Of a stretch of DNA of 64,000 nt, positions 1-8,191 are shown piece after piece; position 1 is the first letter of the stretch, and each line of letters begins with the position of its first letter. The stretch lies in contig NZ_JQEZ01000001.1 of the NCBI RefSeq assembly GCF_000743705.1, positions 488,070 to 552,069 of the forward strand, written 5' to 3'. The notes beneath the pieces were generated by a model. That model ran no database searches. It had not been told where the DNA came from and saw only the letters and a program-made list of their open reading frames with translations. Made by a program: the position numbers and the translations under genes. The stretch is from Ruegeria halocynthiae (GTDB lineage: Bacteria > Pseudomonadota > Alphaproteobacteria > Rhodobacterales > Rhodobacteraceae).

Positions 1-286
1 ATGCCATGTGATCGGCCCGCAAAACCGTATGAACGGCCTGGGTTCGACCCCGTCTTTCGCCGTACTGCGCGCCATGCCCGATTGGTCCGAGCGGTTCGAG
101 GCATTCTTTGCCCTGAACCCCCATCCCGCGTTCACACAGATTGATGGCCTTACCCTTCCGTTCGACCCAGAACGCCCATCGCCCATTCACCCGGTTGAAA
201 TGACGTTAGACGACTTGGAGGCAATTCTGGCTTTTGTCTCGGCCATCAGCGCCGCCGATCTGGGTGCGCCGCTGCAGTTTCAGTGA
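1..286 (+). CDS. C-terminal fragment of an unidentified protein, truncated by the window edge
   Basis: An open frame enters from the left edge and ends with TGA at 284-286; about 94 codons are visible, with no credible start and ribosome-binding site, so this is the 3' end of a longer gene. The residues are acidic and proline-rich, with no motif I recognise and no membrane segment. Its last 7 bases overlap the 3' end of the convergent polyferredoxin gene. Proteins of unknown function often sit beside alphaproteobacterial formate dehydrogenase loci, so a link is possible but only inferred from position. Confidence 0.55.
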   Translation, partial: CHVIGPQNRMNGLGSTPSFAVLRAMPDWSERFEAFFALNPHPAFTQIDGLTLPFDPERPSPIHPVEMTLDDLEAILAFVSAISAADLGAPLQFQ

Positions 287-2232
287 TCCTTTCGCTGTGA
301 GAAATAGTCGTCAGTTGTCACGACCTTGGGCCTTGGCTTTGACTGAAACGGATTGTCCTGCTGCTGAAACTGCGCGTTCACACGGCAATTATCACACATC
401 TGGATCATCCGGGCTTTGTCCGAGGTCGCAAACATCGGATGTGTACCGGAAAGCTTCTCCATTATGCGTTCGACCGTGGACTTCACACCGAACAAGGCAC
501 CGCATTCGACACAGGCAAAAGGCTCTTCCTCGTTCAACACCTGCTGCGACAGGGCCGCATCGCTCAGATCCAGTTGCGGAACCAGGGTGATGGCATTCTC
601 GGGGCAGATACCCTTGCACAAGCCGCATTGCAGGCAGGCGTCCTGCTGAAAGTTCAACTGCGGTTTATCCGGGTTGTCGACCAGCGCACCAGAGGGGCAC
701 AGCGATACACAGCTGAGGCACAGCGTACAGGCGTCGGTATTCACCGCGACAGCCCCATATGGGGCGTTTTCGGGCAAGGGCAAAGGTGTCTCGGTCTGCG
801 GGTTCAACGCCTGTGCCGACAGGCGCGCGATTTGCCTGCGGTTGCCCAGCGGCAGAACCGGATCGGCCAGCGGCGCGGGTACCTGTTGCGCATAAAGCAG
901 ATCGGCCATCGCATCAGGGTCGGCCTCGTCAATCAATCCAATACCCTCCGGTCCCGCAATCGCCTGCGCAAGGTGCAGTTCGCGGTCCAAAGCGTCGCGT
1001 TCCGTGGTCGGGGCCAGCAGGACATCCACCCGCGCAAACCCATGCGCCAGCGCCGCCAGCATCTCGGCATGGCCAAAGCCCGAAATCACGCTCAGTTCCA
1101 GCGGGATGACATCCGCGGGCAGGCCGCGCCCAAAGCGGGCGGACAGCCGGATCATCTCGACCCCATGGGAATCATGGACCAACAGTCGCGGCGCTTGCCC
1201 CCCGGCCCGCCGATAAGTACGCGCCAGAATATGCATCCGTGACAGCAAGGCCGACACTGGTGGATCTTCGTAGGTGATCGCGGTCGAAGGGCAAACTGCT
1301 GCGCATTCGCCGCAACCCGCGCAGATCATCGGGTCGATGGACACATGCTCTCCGGCCGGGATGATTGCACCCGTGGGACAGATATCCAGGCAATTGCTGC
1401 ACGCGACCTGCTCTGCCCGGGAATGGGCGCAGAGCGTCTCCTCCAGCCGAACATACAGCGGCTTTTCGAACGTGCCGACCAGTTGCACCGCCTCGAACGC
1501 CAGACGTTCGACAGCGACCACATCTTTGGGATCGGCGCGCAAATACCCCTCGCGCTTGGCGGGGGCCTGAACAAACGAAGTGCCGCCTGTCAGGTCCACG
1601 ACAATATCGCAAGCCGATTGCGCACCGTCGCGCGGTTCAGACCATCCAAACGCGCCGCGCCCGCCGGGTTCAAGCTGTTGCAATGCCTTCAACTTCAACG
1701 AAAACCCGCCCAGCGCACCGCTGAGCGATTGAACCTGCCCCCGGATCACGTCAAAGGCCCGCGACAACGGCTCGGCCTCATCCGTGACCAATACCGTTAC
1801 CGCCAGCGCACCGGACAGGCGCCCTGCCAGTTCAAAGGCCACCGCGCCGGGGCCTATAATGAAACAGGTGCCTTCGCTGATGACATCGACACTCGAGGAA
1901 ACGGGCTGCGGCAACAACGCTTCGGCAGTCAGCGCCGCCATCTTCGGCGTCGCGTCCTGCCCCTGTTCGGACCAGCCCGCGCGGTCGCGCAAATCAACAA
2001 ACCCGGGGCTTTCGATATTCAGCTCGTCCGCAAGCGTCCTGAACACATCCTGTTCCTGCCCGCAGGCTATGACAGTGTCGCCGTCCTGCATAAGAGAGGT
2101 CGCAGCATCCAGTTCCCGCGTACACAGCGCAGTGTGAACCCGCGAGCAGGCAGAACCACTGGCGCACGCAATCTTCTCGGCATCCACATCCTGTGTTCCC
2201 GCGCAATCGCATAGTAAAAGTTTCGTGCCCAT
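280..2232 (-). CDS. Polyferredoxin-type 4Fe-4S binding protein of the formate dehydrogenase locus
   Basis: 650 aa with ferredoxin clusters in two zones. The first, near residues 280-320, holds CSNCLDICP and CAGCGECAAVCP. The second, near residues 500-550, holds CTLCLSCVSLCP and CLQCGLCKGICP. Two more Cys pairs (CVECG and CDNC) lie near the C terminus and could bind zinc or another cluster. A GxGxxx stretch around residues 125-150 hints at a nucleotide-binding fold, but this is weak. No signal peptide is visible, so it is likely cytoplasmic. The ATG follows a strong GGAGGGG site. It diverges from DUF3305/DUF3306/TorD and the FDH structural genes, which suggests a role in electron supply or maturation of that enzyme; the exact reaction is unknown. 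Confidence 0.85.
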   Translation of the reverse strand: MGTKLLLCDCAGTQDVDAEKIACASGSACSRVHTALCTRELDAATSLMQDGDTVIACGQEQDVFRTLADELNIESPGFVDLRDRAGWSEQGQDATPKMAALTAEALLPQPVSSSVDVISEGTCFIIGPGAVAFELAGRLSGALAVTVLVTDEAEPLSRAFDVIRGQVQSLSGALGGFSLKLKALQQLEPGGRGAFGWSEPRDGAQSACDIVVDLTGGTSFVQAPAKREGYLRADPKDVVAVERLAFEAVQLVGTFEKPLYVRLEETLCAHSRAEQVACSNCLDICPTGAIIPAGEHVSIDPMICAGCGECAAVCPSTAITYEDPPVSALLSRMHILARTYRRAGGQAPRLLVHDSHGVEMIRLSARFGRGLPADVIPLELSVISGFGHAEMLAALAHGFARVDVLLAPTTERDALDRELHLAQAIAGPEGIGLIDEADPDAMADLLYAQQVPAPLADPVLPLGNRRQIARLSAQALNPQTETPLPLPENAPYGAVAVNTDACTLCLSCVSLCPSGALVDNPDKPQLNFQQDACLQCGLCKGICPENAITLVPQLDLSDAALSQQVLNEEEPFACVECGALFGVKSTVERIMEKLSGTHPMFATSDKARMIQMCDNCRVNAQFQQQDNPFQSKPRPKVVTTDDYFSQRKDH

Positions 2233-2498
2233 ATCCCCTCCCCTGGATATATTGCCTTCCCTTGCAGATTAGGCTGTATCCCGTCGGTGGCAATGCAAAC
2301 TCGGAAATATTGCTTGCCAGAACCTGCGATCCGCAGAGTTCATATCTGCTTTCGACAAGGCGTCAGGCTGATGGTCCGTGGTCATAAACAAATGGTGATT
2401 ACCCCGATTCAATGACAATACAGACTTGGCACGTGGCCCGATTGTGTACCATAGTCGACCTTGGGAAAGGCAGGGGAGAGCCTTTCGGGGAGGAGCCA
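2233..2498. promoter_or_regulatory. Divergent control region of the formate dehydrogenase locus
   Basis: This 266-bp gap separates the polyferredoxin gene from the DUF3305 gene and must carry both promoters. I could not assign convincing -35/-10 boxes. On the right side the transcript can form a hairpin, GAAAGGC (2465-2471), 8-nt loop, GCCTTTC (2480-2486), whose 3' arm directly abuts the GGGGAGGAG ribosome-binding site of the DUF3305 gene. An imperfect dyad (GGCAATGCAA / TTGCTTGCC) lies near 2287-2316. Confidence 0.5.
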
Positions 2499-3053
2499 GT
2501 GGCCAAGGCCGCAAGCCAAATTCAAATGCCAATCGGCGTCGTCGTTCGCAAAACACCCGGTGTCACTCGCTGGGCGAAATGGAACTGGCGCGCCGTCGCA
2601 GTATTGCCTGGTGCCGCTTCGGCGGACTGGCAGGAAATGCGTCGTGAAGGTGAGGCCGTGGAATATCACGCGGCCACCCTGCCCCTGACCCTATGGGCTG
2701 ATGAGACCGAGGCCTATATGGTGAACCTGTCTGACGGGCAGCCTTCGATCTACCTTGTGCTGCGCGACGCGCTGAACGGTGAACGTCCCATGGACGCCTT
2801 GCTTGTTACCGCGTCCCCGTTCGAAGGGCAGGATTATGCGGACACTGGCGAAGAGATTGTCGAGAAAATCCCGATGACCGAAGGGCTGATCGCCTGGGTT
2901 CGGGATTTTGCGATGGAACATCACCGCGAAGAGGTGTTCGTCAAACGCCGCCGGGACAAAAAGCGGACGGATCTGGTTGAAGACGGCAAAGGCGATGCGC
3001 GCATCCGGCAGGATTCGGACGTCTACCGCGCACCGCGAAGGATCGTCCAATGA
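2499..3053 (+). CDS. DUF3305 family protein (formate dehydrogenase accessory)
   Basis: 184 aa from a GTG start at 2499. I prefer this start because GGGGAGGAG lies about 4 nt upstream and the conserved family opening (MPIGVVVRKTPGVTRWAKW) follows within 10 residues; an ATG at 2412 would add 29 unlikely residues, and ATG 2526 is also possible. The protein is soluble and rich in Trp and acidic residues near the N terminus. DUF3305 genes accompany DUF3306 and TorD genes next to FDH operons in alpha- and betaproteobacteria; the biochemical role is not established. It overlaps the next gene by ATGA, indicating translational coupling. Confidence 0.85.
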   Translation: MAKAASQIQMPIGVVVRKTPGVTRWAKWNWRAVAVLPGAASADWQEMRREGEAVEYHAATLPLTLWADETEAYMVNLSDGQPSIYLVLRDALNGERPMDALLVTASPFEGQDYADTGEEIVEKIPMTEGLIAWVRDFAMEHHREEVFVKRRRDKKRTDLVEDGKGDARIRQDSDVYRAPRRIVQ

Positions 3054-3646
3054 CCGCATCCCGCGATTTCTGGTCCCGCCGCAAAGCCGCCGTTCAGGCC
3101 GAGGCCGAAGCTGAAGTTACCGCGACAGAGGAACAGGTCATTGCCGCTCGGCACGCCGAGTTGGAACAGAAAAGCGACGCGGAAATACTGGCTGAGCTTA
3201 ACCTGCCCGACCCCGACCAATTGCAGGCGGGTGATGATGTTTCGGGCTTTATGGCCAAAGCCGTGCCCGACCGCCTGCGTCGTCGCGCGCTGCGCCGCTT
3301 GTGGCGGTTGAATCCGGTATTGGCGAATGTGGACGGGCTGGTTGATTATGGCGAGGATTACACCGACGCCGCCTGCGTAATCGAAAACATCCAGACCGCC
3401 TATCAGGTGGGCAAAGGCATGCTGGCCCATGTCGAGGCGTTGGCTGCGGAAACAGAAGAAAGCGGCGTTGAGATCGAGGCCGCCCCGGAGTCAGAACACG
3501 GACCCGAACCCGCACCGGAAAACACCGAGCCGGATCCCGTGCCGGTCAAAGAACCGGAGCCGATCCTGGTTACAGACACCGCAGACCTTGATGAGGTCGA
3601 GCTGCCCCCGGCCCCACGCCGTATGAAATTCGAGTTTGAAGGATAA
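3050..3646 (+). CDS. DUF3306 family protein (formate dehydrogenase accessory)
   Basis: 198 aa starting at the ATG of an ATGA overlap with the DUF3305 gene. The N-terminal half (MTASRDFWSRRKAAV, then LPDPDQLQAGDDVSGFM near residues 48-65) carries the usual DUF3306 features. The C-terminal third is a low-complexity Glu/Pro tail (roughly residues 130-190) ending in RRMKFEFEG. No signal peptide or membrane segment is seen. Its place between DUF3305 and TorD suggests help in assembling or delivering FDH, but no activity can be read from the sequence. Confidence 0.85.
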   Translation: MTASRDFWSRRKAAVQAEAEAEVTATEEQVIAARHAELEQKSDAEILAELNLPDPDQLQAGDDVSGFMAKAVPDRLRRRALRRLWRLNPVLANVDGLVDYGEDYTDAACVIENIQTAYQVGKGMLAHVEALAAETEESGVEIEAAPESEHGPEPAPENTEPDPVPVKEPEPILVTDTADLDEVELPPAPRRMKFEFEG

Positions 3647-3650
3647 CCCC

Positions 3651-4262
3651 ATGACCGCAAGCAGTGCGCAACATTTGGATGTGTCGACCGAGGATCGCCT
3701 GCGCGCGGATTTCTACAACTTTCTCGGGCTGCTTCTGGCCGCGCCGCCGGATCAGATGCTGCTGGATCAGGTGGCGGGCCTGACAGGCGACGAAACCGAT
3801 CTGGGTCGGGCCATTCAGGCCATGGCACGGGTTGCCAAGGTTACCAAGCCAGCGGCGGCGGAACGCGAATTCAACGCCTTGTTCATCGGTCTGGGGCGTG
3901 GTGAGTTGCTGCCATATGCCAGCTTTTACCTGACCGGTTTCCTGAACGAGAAACCCTTGGCGCAGCTGCGCAACGACATGGCCGCTCGCGGGATCACACG
4001 CGCACAAAACGTGTTCGAACCAGAAGACAACATCGCCTCACTGATGGAGATGATGGCAGGCATGATCGTTGGGCGCTTTGGCACGCCTGCATCGCTGGAA
4101 GATCAACGCGCCTTTTGGAACAAACACATCGGCCCCTGGGCCACGCATTTCTATTCGGATTTGGAAGCCGCTGAAAACTCGGTTCTCTATGCCTCGGTCG
4201 GTTCAGCCGGACGGGTGTTCATGGAGATCGAGCGCGAAGCCTTCCGAATGACGGCAGCGTGA
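3651..4262 (+). CDS. TorD-family molecular chaperone for the formate dehydrogenase catalytic subunit
   Basis: 203 aa, all-helical in character, with a TorD/DmsD-type sequence (RADFYNFLGLLLAAPPDQ near residues 18-36 and EPDN-like EPEDNIASLMEMM near 125-140). Proteins of this family bind the Tat signal peptide of molybdopterin oxidoreductases and hold export until cofactor insertion is complete. ATG 3651 is chosen over ATG 3636 because GAAGG precedes it at good spacing and because the upstream option runs back into the DUF3306 stop. The likely client is the Tat-signal FDH alpha subunit encoded 360 bp downstream. Confidence 0.88.
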   Translation: MTASSAQHLDVSTEDRLRADFYNFLGLLLAAPPDQMLLDQVAGLTGDETDLGRAIQAMARVAKVTKPAAAEREFNALFIGLGRGELLPYASFYLTGFLNEKPLAQLRNDMAARGITRAQNVFEPEDNIASLMEMMAGMIVGRFGTPASLEDQRAFWNKHIGPWATHFYSDLEAAENSVLYASVGSAGRVFMEIEREAFRMTAA

Positions 4263-4323
4263 TCCGCTGCCCCTCGCCAGTGCCCAGCCGGGCACTAAAT
4301 CGCAATTGGGAGAGGAGGATCCC

Positions 4324-4512
4324 ATGAGCAAGTCCAAGGAAGAAGGCGCCACGCGCCGCGATTTCCTTAAACTGGCCGGAACCGCAGCGCCCGCTGCCGT
4401 CGCCGCCGCCAGCCTGAGCGGAACAGCCGAAGCAGCCGAGCTGCCCACGGATGAAACCCGCATTCAGGACACCGCGCATACCCGCGCCTATCTGGACAGC
4501 GCCCGGTTCTAA
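4324..4512 (+). CDS. Formate dehydrogenase region Tat-signal peptide protein
   Basis: 62 aa. Residues 11-40 form a twin-arginine signal (ATRRDFLKLAGTAAP, then an Ala-rich core ending SGTAEAAE), leaving only about 22 mature residues after the predicted cleavage. Small Tat-target proteins of this type are recurrent in FDH operons; their role is not established. The start ATG at 4324 has GAGAGGAGG upstream. The gene lies 106 bp before the FDH alpha gene. It could act as a partner of the exported complex or as a Tat-pathway decoy; both are inference. Confidence 0.82.
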   Translation: MSKSKEEGATRRDFLKLAGTAAPAAVAAASLSGTAEAAELPTDETRIQDTAHTRAYLDSARF

Positions 4513-4618
4513 ACCGGACGTCGTTACCACCCGACTGACGGTTGCGATTGGCCCTGACGTCGGCTTCGAGAAGTACCAAGCCAGCCGTGGCTCACACGGC
4601 GCGCAAGGGAGGAAAGAA

Positions 4619-7513
4619 ATGCTTAGGAAAAAGACCAACGGGGTTGCGAGACGCCCCCAGCGGACAAGTATCCTGTCCCAGGTCGGCGAGAAAACCGTCG
4701 ATCGCCGCGCATTTTTGCGTGGATCGGGCCTGACGATCGGCGGATTGGCCGCGATCAGCGCCACGGGTGGAACCGTGACGCCAGCCAGTGCCCAGACAGC
4801 GGCCAATCAGGCCGTCGAAAATATCAAATCCGTATGCACCCACTGCTCGGTCGGCTGTACCGTCGTCGCCGAAGTACAGAACGGTGTCTGGGTCGGGCAG
4901 GAACCCGGCTGGGACAGCCCGTTCAACCTGGGTGCACATTGCGCCAAGGGGGCCTCGGTTCGCGAGCACGCCCATGGTGAACGCCGCCTGAAATATCCGA
5001 TGAAAAAGGAAGGCGGCGAGTGGAAGCGCATCAGCTGGGAACAGGCGATCGACGAGATCGGCGACGGCATGATGAGCATCCGCGAAGAATCCGGGCCGGA
5101 CAGCGTGTACTGGCTGGGGTCTGCGAAGCACAACAACGAACAGGCCTATCTGTTCCGCAAGTTCGCCGCCTATTGGGGCACGAACAACGTGGACCATCAG
5201 GCCCGTATCTGCCACTCGACCACTGTTGCGGGCGTTGCGAATACATGGGGCTACGGTGCCATGACCAATTCGTACAACGACATGCACAACAGCAAGGCGA
5301 TCTTCATCATCGGCGGCAACCCGGCCGAGGCGCACCCCGTCTCGCTGCTGCATATTCTGCGCGCGAAAGAGCAGAACAATGCCCCGCTGATCGTCTGCGA
5401 CCCGCGTTTCACACGCACCGCGGCCCATGCGGATGAATATGTCCGCTTCCGTCCGGGTACGGACGTGGCGCTGGTCTGGGGTATCCTGTGGCACATCTTC
5501 GACAACGGTTGGGAGGACAAAGAGTTCATCCGCACCCGTGTCTGGGGCATGGACCAGATCCGCGAAGAAGTCGCGCAATGGACCCCGGAAGAGGTCGAAC
5601 GTGTGACCGGCACCCCCGGTTCGCAATTGCGCCGCGTTGCGCGCACCATGGCCAACAACCGTCCCGGCACGGTCGTCTGGTGCATGGGTGGTACACAGCA
5701 CACCAACGGCAACAACAACACCCGCGCCTACTGCGTGTTGCAGCTGGCCCTTGGCAACATGGGCACAAGCGGTGGCGGCACCAACATCTTCCGTGGCCAT
5801 GACAACGTGCAGGGCGCGACGGACCTTGGTGTTCTGTCCCATACCCTGCCCGGCTATTACGGCCTGTCCAACGGCGCATGGGGTCACTGGTCCCGCGTCT
5901 GGGGTGAAGATGTCGACTGGCTGAAAGGGCAGTTCGCCACGATCAAGGACAAGGACGGCAAGGACAAACCGCTGATGAACGAGCGTGGCATCCCTGTCTC
6001 GCGCTGGATCGACGGTGTTCTGGAAGATCCCGAGAACATGGATCAGGACAACAACGTCCGCGCCATGGTTCTGTGGGGACACGCGCCCAACTCGCAAACA
6101 CGCGGGCCGGAAATGAAGACGGCGATGGAAAAGCTGGACATGCTGGTCGTGGTCGACCCGTATCCCACCGTTTCCGCCGTTCTGCATGACCGGACGGATG
6201 GCGTTTACCTGCTGCCGGCCTGTACGCAGTTCGAAACCCGTGGCTCTGTCACGGCATCGAACCGGTCGTTGCAGTGGCGCGACAAGGTGGTCGATCCGCT
6301 GTTCGAAAGCCTGCCGGACGAGGTCATCATGGCCAAATTCGCCAACAAGTTCGGCTGGGCGGATCGCCTCTTCCGCAATATCGAGATGGAAGATGCCGAA
6401 ACCCCCAATGTTGAAAGCATCACGCGTGAGTTCAACGGCGGCCTTTGGACCATTGGCTATACCGGCCAGTCGCCGGAGCGTCTGAAAAGCCATATGGCCA
6501 ACCAGCACACGTTCGACAGAACCACGCTGCAGGCTATTGGCGGTCCGAACGACGGCGAATACTACGGTCTGCCCTGGCCCTGCTGGGGAACGGCTGAGAT
6601 GGGTCATACGGGGACACCCAACCTCTATGACATGTCCAAGCCGGTGGCCGAAGGCGGCCTGACCTTCCGCGCTCGTTTCGGGGTGGAACGCGATGGCGAC
6701 AACCTGCTGGCCGAAGGGGTCTATAGCGTTGGGTCGGAGATTCAGGATGGGTATCCCGAATTCACGATGCAGATGCTGATGGACCTTGGCTGGGACGGCG
6801 ATCTGACCGCTGAAGAGCGGGCAGCTATCGACGCCGTTGCAGGGCCGGAAACCAACTGGAAGACCGACCTGTCGGGCGGTATCCAGCGGGTTGCGATCAA
6901 GCATGGCTGTGCGCCCTTCGGGAACGCCAAAGCCCGTGCGGTCGTCTGGACCTTCCCGGACCCGATCCCGATCCACCGCGAGCCGCTGTATACCAACCGG
7001 CGCGATCTGGTCGAGGATTATCCAACCTACGAGGACCGTCAGGCCTATCGTCTGCCGACCCTTTATGCATCGATCCAAAAGAACGACTTTTCAAAGGATT
7101 ACCCGATAATCCTGACGTCTGGTCGGCTGGTCGAATATGAAGGCGGTGGCGAGGAAAGCCGGTCGAACCCGTGGCTGGCTGAGCTTCAGCAAGACATGTT
7201 CGTCGAGATCAACCCCCGCGACGCCAACAACCTTGGCATCCGCGACGGGGCGCAGGTCTGGGTCGAAGGCCCCGAGGGCGGCAAGGTCAAGGTGATGGCG
7301 ATGCTGACCAACAGGGTCGGTGCCGGTGTGGCGTTTATGCCGTTCCACTTCGGCGGCCATTTCCAGGGTGAGGATCTGCGGCACAAATACCCCGCAGGCG
7401 CTGACCCCTATGTCCTGGGTGAAAGTTCCAACACCGCCCAGACCTATGGCTATGATTCAGTGACCCAGATGCAAGAGAGCAAGTGTACTCTCTGCAAGAT
7501 CTCGGCAGCGTAA
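4619..7513 (+). CDS. fdhA: Formate dehydrogenase alpha subunit, molybdopterin/tungstopterin, Tat-exported
   Basis: 964 aa, the catalytic subunit oxidising formate to CO2. A twin-arginine signal (RRAFLRGSG at 29-37) predicts Tat export. A 4Fe-4S motif follows at Cys73, Cys76, Cys80 and Cys108. The catalytic residue is Cys198 in ARICHS, encoded TGC, where selenoenzymes have selenocysteine, so this is a Cys-type FDH. The rest matches the bis-MGD oxidoreductase fold, with a C-terminal molydopterin-dinucleotide domain from about residue 800. The chain ends in a CTLCKISAA tail with an extra Cys pair. ATG 4619 has a GGGAGGAA site; the open frame extends upstream but without one. Adjacent tungstate uptake genes suggest W in place of, or alongside, Mo. 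Confidence 0.93.
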   Translation: MLRKKTNGVARRPQRTSILSQVGEKTVDRRAFLRGSGLTIGGLAAISATGGTVTPASAQTAANQAVENIKSVCTHCSVGCTVVAEVQNGVWVGQEPGWDSPFNLGAHCAKGASVREHAHGERRLKYPMKKEGGEWKRISWEQAIDEIGDGMMSIREESGPDSVYWLGSAKHNNEQAYLFRKFAAYWGTNNVDHQARICHSTTVAGVANTWGYGAMTNSYNDMHNSKAIFIIGGNPAEAHPVSLLHILRAKEQNNAPLIVCDPRFTRTAAHADEYVRFRPGTDVALVWGILWHIFDNGWEDKEFIRTRVWGMDQIREEVAQWTPEEVERVTGTPGSQLRRVARTMANNRPGTVVWCMGGTQHTNGNNNTRAYCVLQLALGNMGTSGGGTNIFRGHDNVQGATDLGVLSHTLPGYYGLSNGAWGHWSRVWGEDVDWLKGQFATIKDKDGKDKPLMNERGIPVSRWIDGVLEDPENMDQDNNVRAMVLWGHAPNSQTRGPEMKTAMEKLDMLVVVDPYPTVSAVLHDRTDGVYLLPACTQFETRGSVTASNRSLQWRDKVVDPLFESLPDEVIMAKFANKFGWADRLFRNIEMEDAETPNVESITREFNGGLWTIGYTGQSPERLKSHMANQHTFDRTTLQAIGGPNDGEYYGLPWPCWGTAEMGHTGTPNLYDMSKPVAEGGLTFRARFGVERDGDNLLAEGVYSVGSEIQDGYPEFTMQMLMDLGWDGDLTAEERAAIDAVAGPETNWKTDLSGGIQRVAIKHGCAPFGNAKARAVVWTFPDPIPIHREPLYTNRRDLVEDYPTYEDRQAYRLPTLYASIQKNDFSKDYPIILTSGRLVEYEGGGEESRSNPWLAELQQDMFVEINPRDANNLGIRDGAQVWVEGPEGGKVKVMAMLTNRVGAGVAFMPFHFGGHFQGEDLRHKYPAGADPYVLGESSNTAQTYGYDSVTQMQESKCTLCKISAA

Positions 7514-7525
7514 GGAGGACGATAA

Positions 7526-8119
7526 ATGGCTAGAGCAAAGTTTCTCTGCGACGCTGAACGCTGCATCGAGTGCAACGCCTGCGTAACCGCGTGTAAGAAC
7601 GAGCACGAGGTGCCCTGGGGCATCAACCGCCGCAGGGTGGTGACGATCAATGACGGCAACCCGGGCGAACGCTCGATCTCGGTGGCCTGTATGCATTGCT
7701 CGGATGCGCCCTGTATGGCGGTGTGCCCGGTCGACTGCTTCTATCAGAACGAAGAAGGGGTCGTCCTGCACTCCAAGGACCTGTGCATCGGCTGCGGCTA
7801 TTGCTTCTATGCGTGCCCGTTCGGCGCGCCGCAATACCCGCAGGCGGGCAACTTCGGATCACGCGGCAAGATGGACAAATGTACCTTCTGCGCCGGTGGA
7901 CCCGAAGAAACCCATTCGACCGCAGAGTTCGCCAAATACGGTCGCAATCGGATCGCCGAGGGCAAACTGCCCATCTGCGCCGAGATGTGTTCCACCAAGG
8001 CCCTGCTTGCCGGTGACGGCGACGTGGTCTCGGCCATCTACCGCGAACGCGTCGTGGCGCGCGGGTTTGGCTCGGGCGCTTGGGGTTGGGGCACGGCCTA
8101 CGACCAGAAAGACGGCTAG
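7526..8119 (+). CDS. fdh3B: Formate dehydrogenase FDH3 beta subunit, four-cluster ferredoxin
   Basis: 197 aa with four Cys groups typical of the iron-sulfur subunit of membrane FDHs: [16 protein letters not shown] near residue 12, [17 protein letters not shown] near 55-72, [16 protein letters not shown] near 87-102, and CTFCAGG plus a later CAEMC group. It passes electrons from the alpha subunit to the cytochrome b subunit. There is no signal peptide; export as a passenger of the Tat-signal alpha subunit is the usual route for this family. Start ATG 7526 follows AAGGAGG; the gene begins 12 bp after fdhA. Confidence 0.93.
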   Translation: MARAKFLCDAERCIECNACVTACKNEHEVPWGINRRRVVTINDGNPGERSISVACMHCSDAPCMAVCPVDCFYQNEEGVVLHSKDLCIGCGYCFYACPFGAPQYPQAGNFGSRGKMDKCTFCAGGPEETHSTAEFAKYGRNRIAEGKLPICAEMCSTKALLAGDGDVVSAIYRERVVARGFGSGAWGWGTAYDQKDG

Positions 8120-8139
8120 TCCGTCTGCATGAACCACAC

Positions 8140-8165
8140 AGACGACCCGCTTTTGCGGGTCGTCT
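8140..8165 (+). other. Perfect 11-bp hairpin between the beta and gamma FDH genes
   Basis: AGACGACCCGC, loop TTTT, GCGGGTCGTCT: eleven perfect base pairs in the 72-nt gap between fdh3B and the cytochrome b subunit. No U tract follows (GATCTGGGATTTT), so it is not a standard intrinsic terminator. It could stabilise the upstream mRNA 3' end or set the ratio of beta to gamma synthesis. Confidence 0.75.
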
Positions 8166-8191
8166 GATCTGGGATTTTCACCGAGGTTCAG

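Noticed and set aside
5201-5216. Possible selenocysteine at the FDH catalytic site
   Set aside because: The codon is TGC (Cys198), not TGA, and no in-frame TGA is present.
4592-7078. 828-codon open frame on the minus strand opposite fdhA
   Set aside because: It is a mirror of the codon pattern of the confident FDH alpha gene in high-GC DNA. It has no ribosome site and no recognisable domain.
8140-8165. Treating the FDH hairpin as a normal terminator
   Set aside because: No U tract follows and the genes on both sides belong to one enzyme; listed as a structural element instead.
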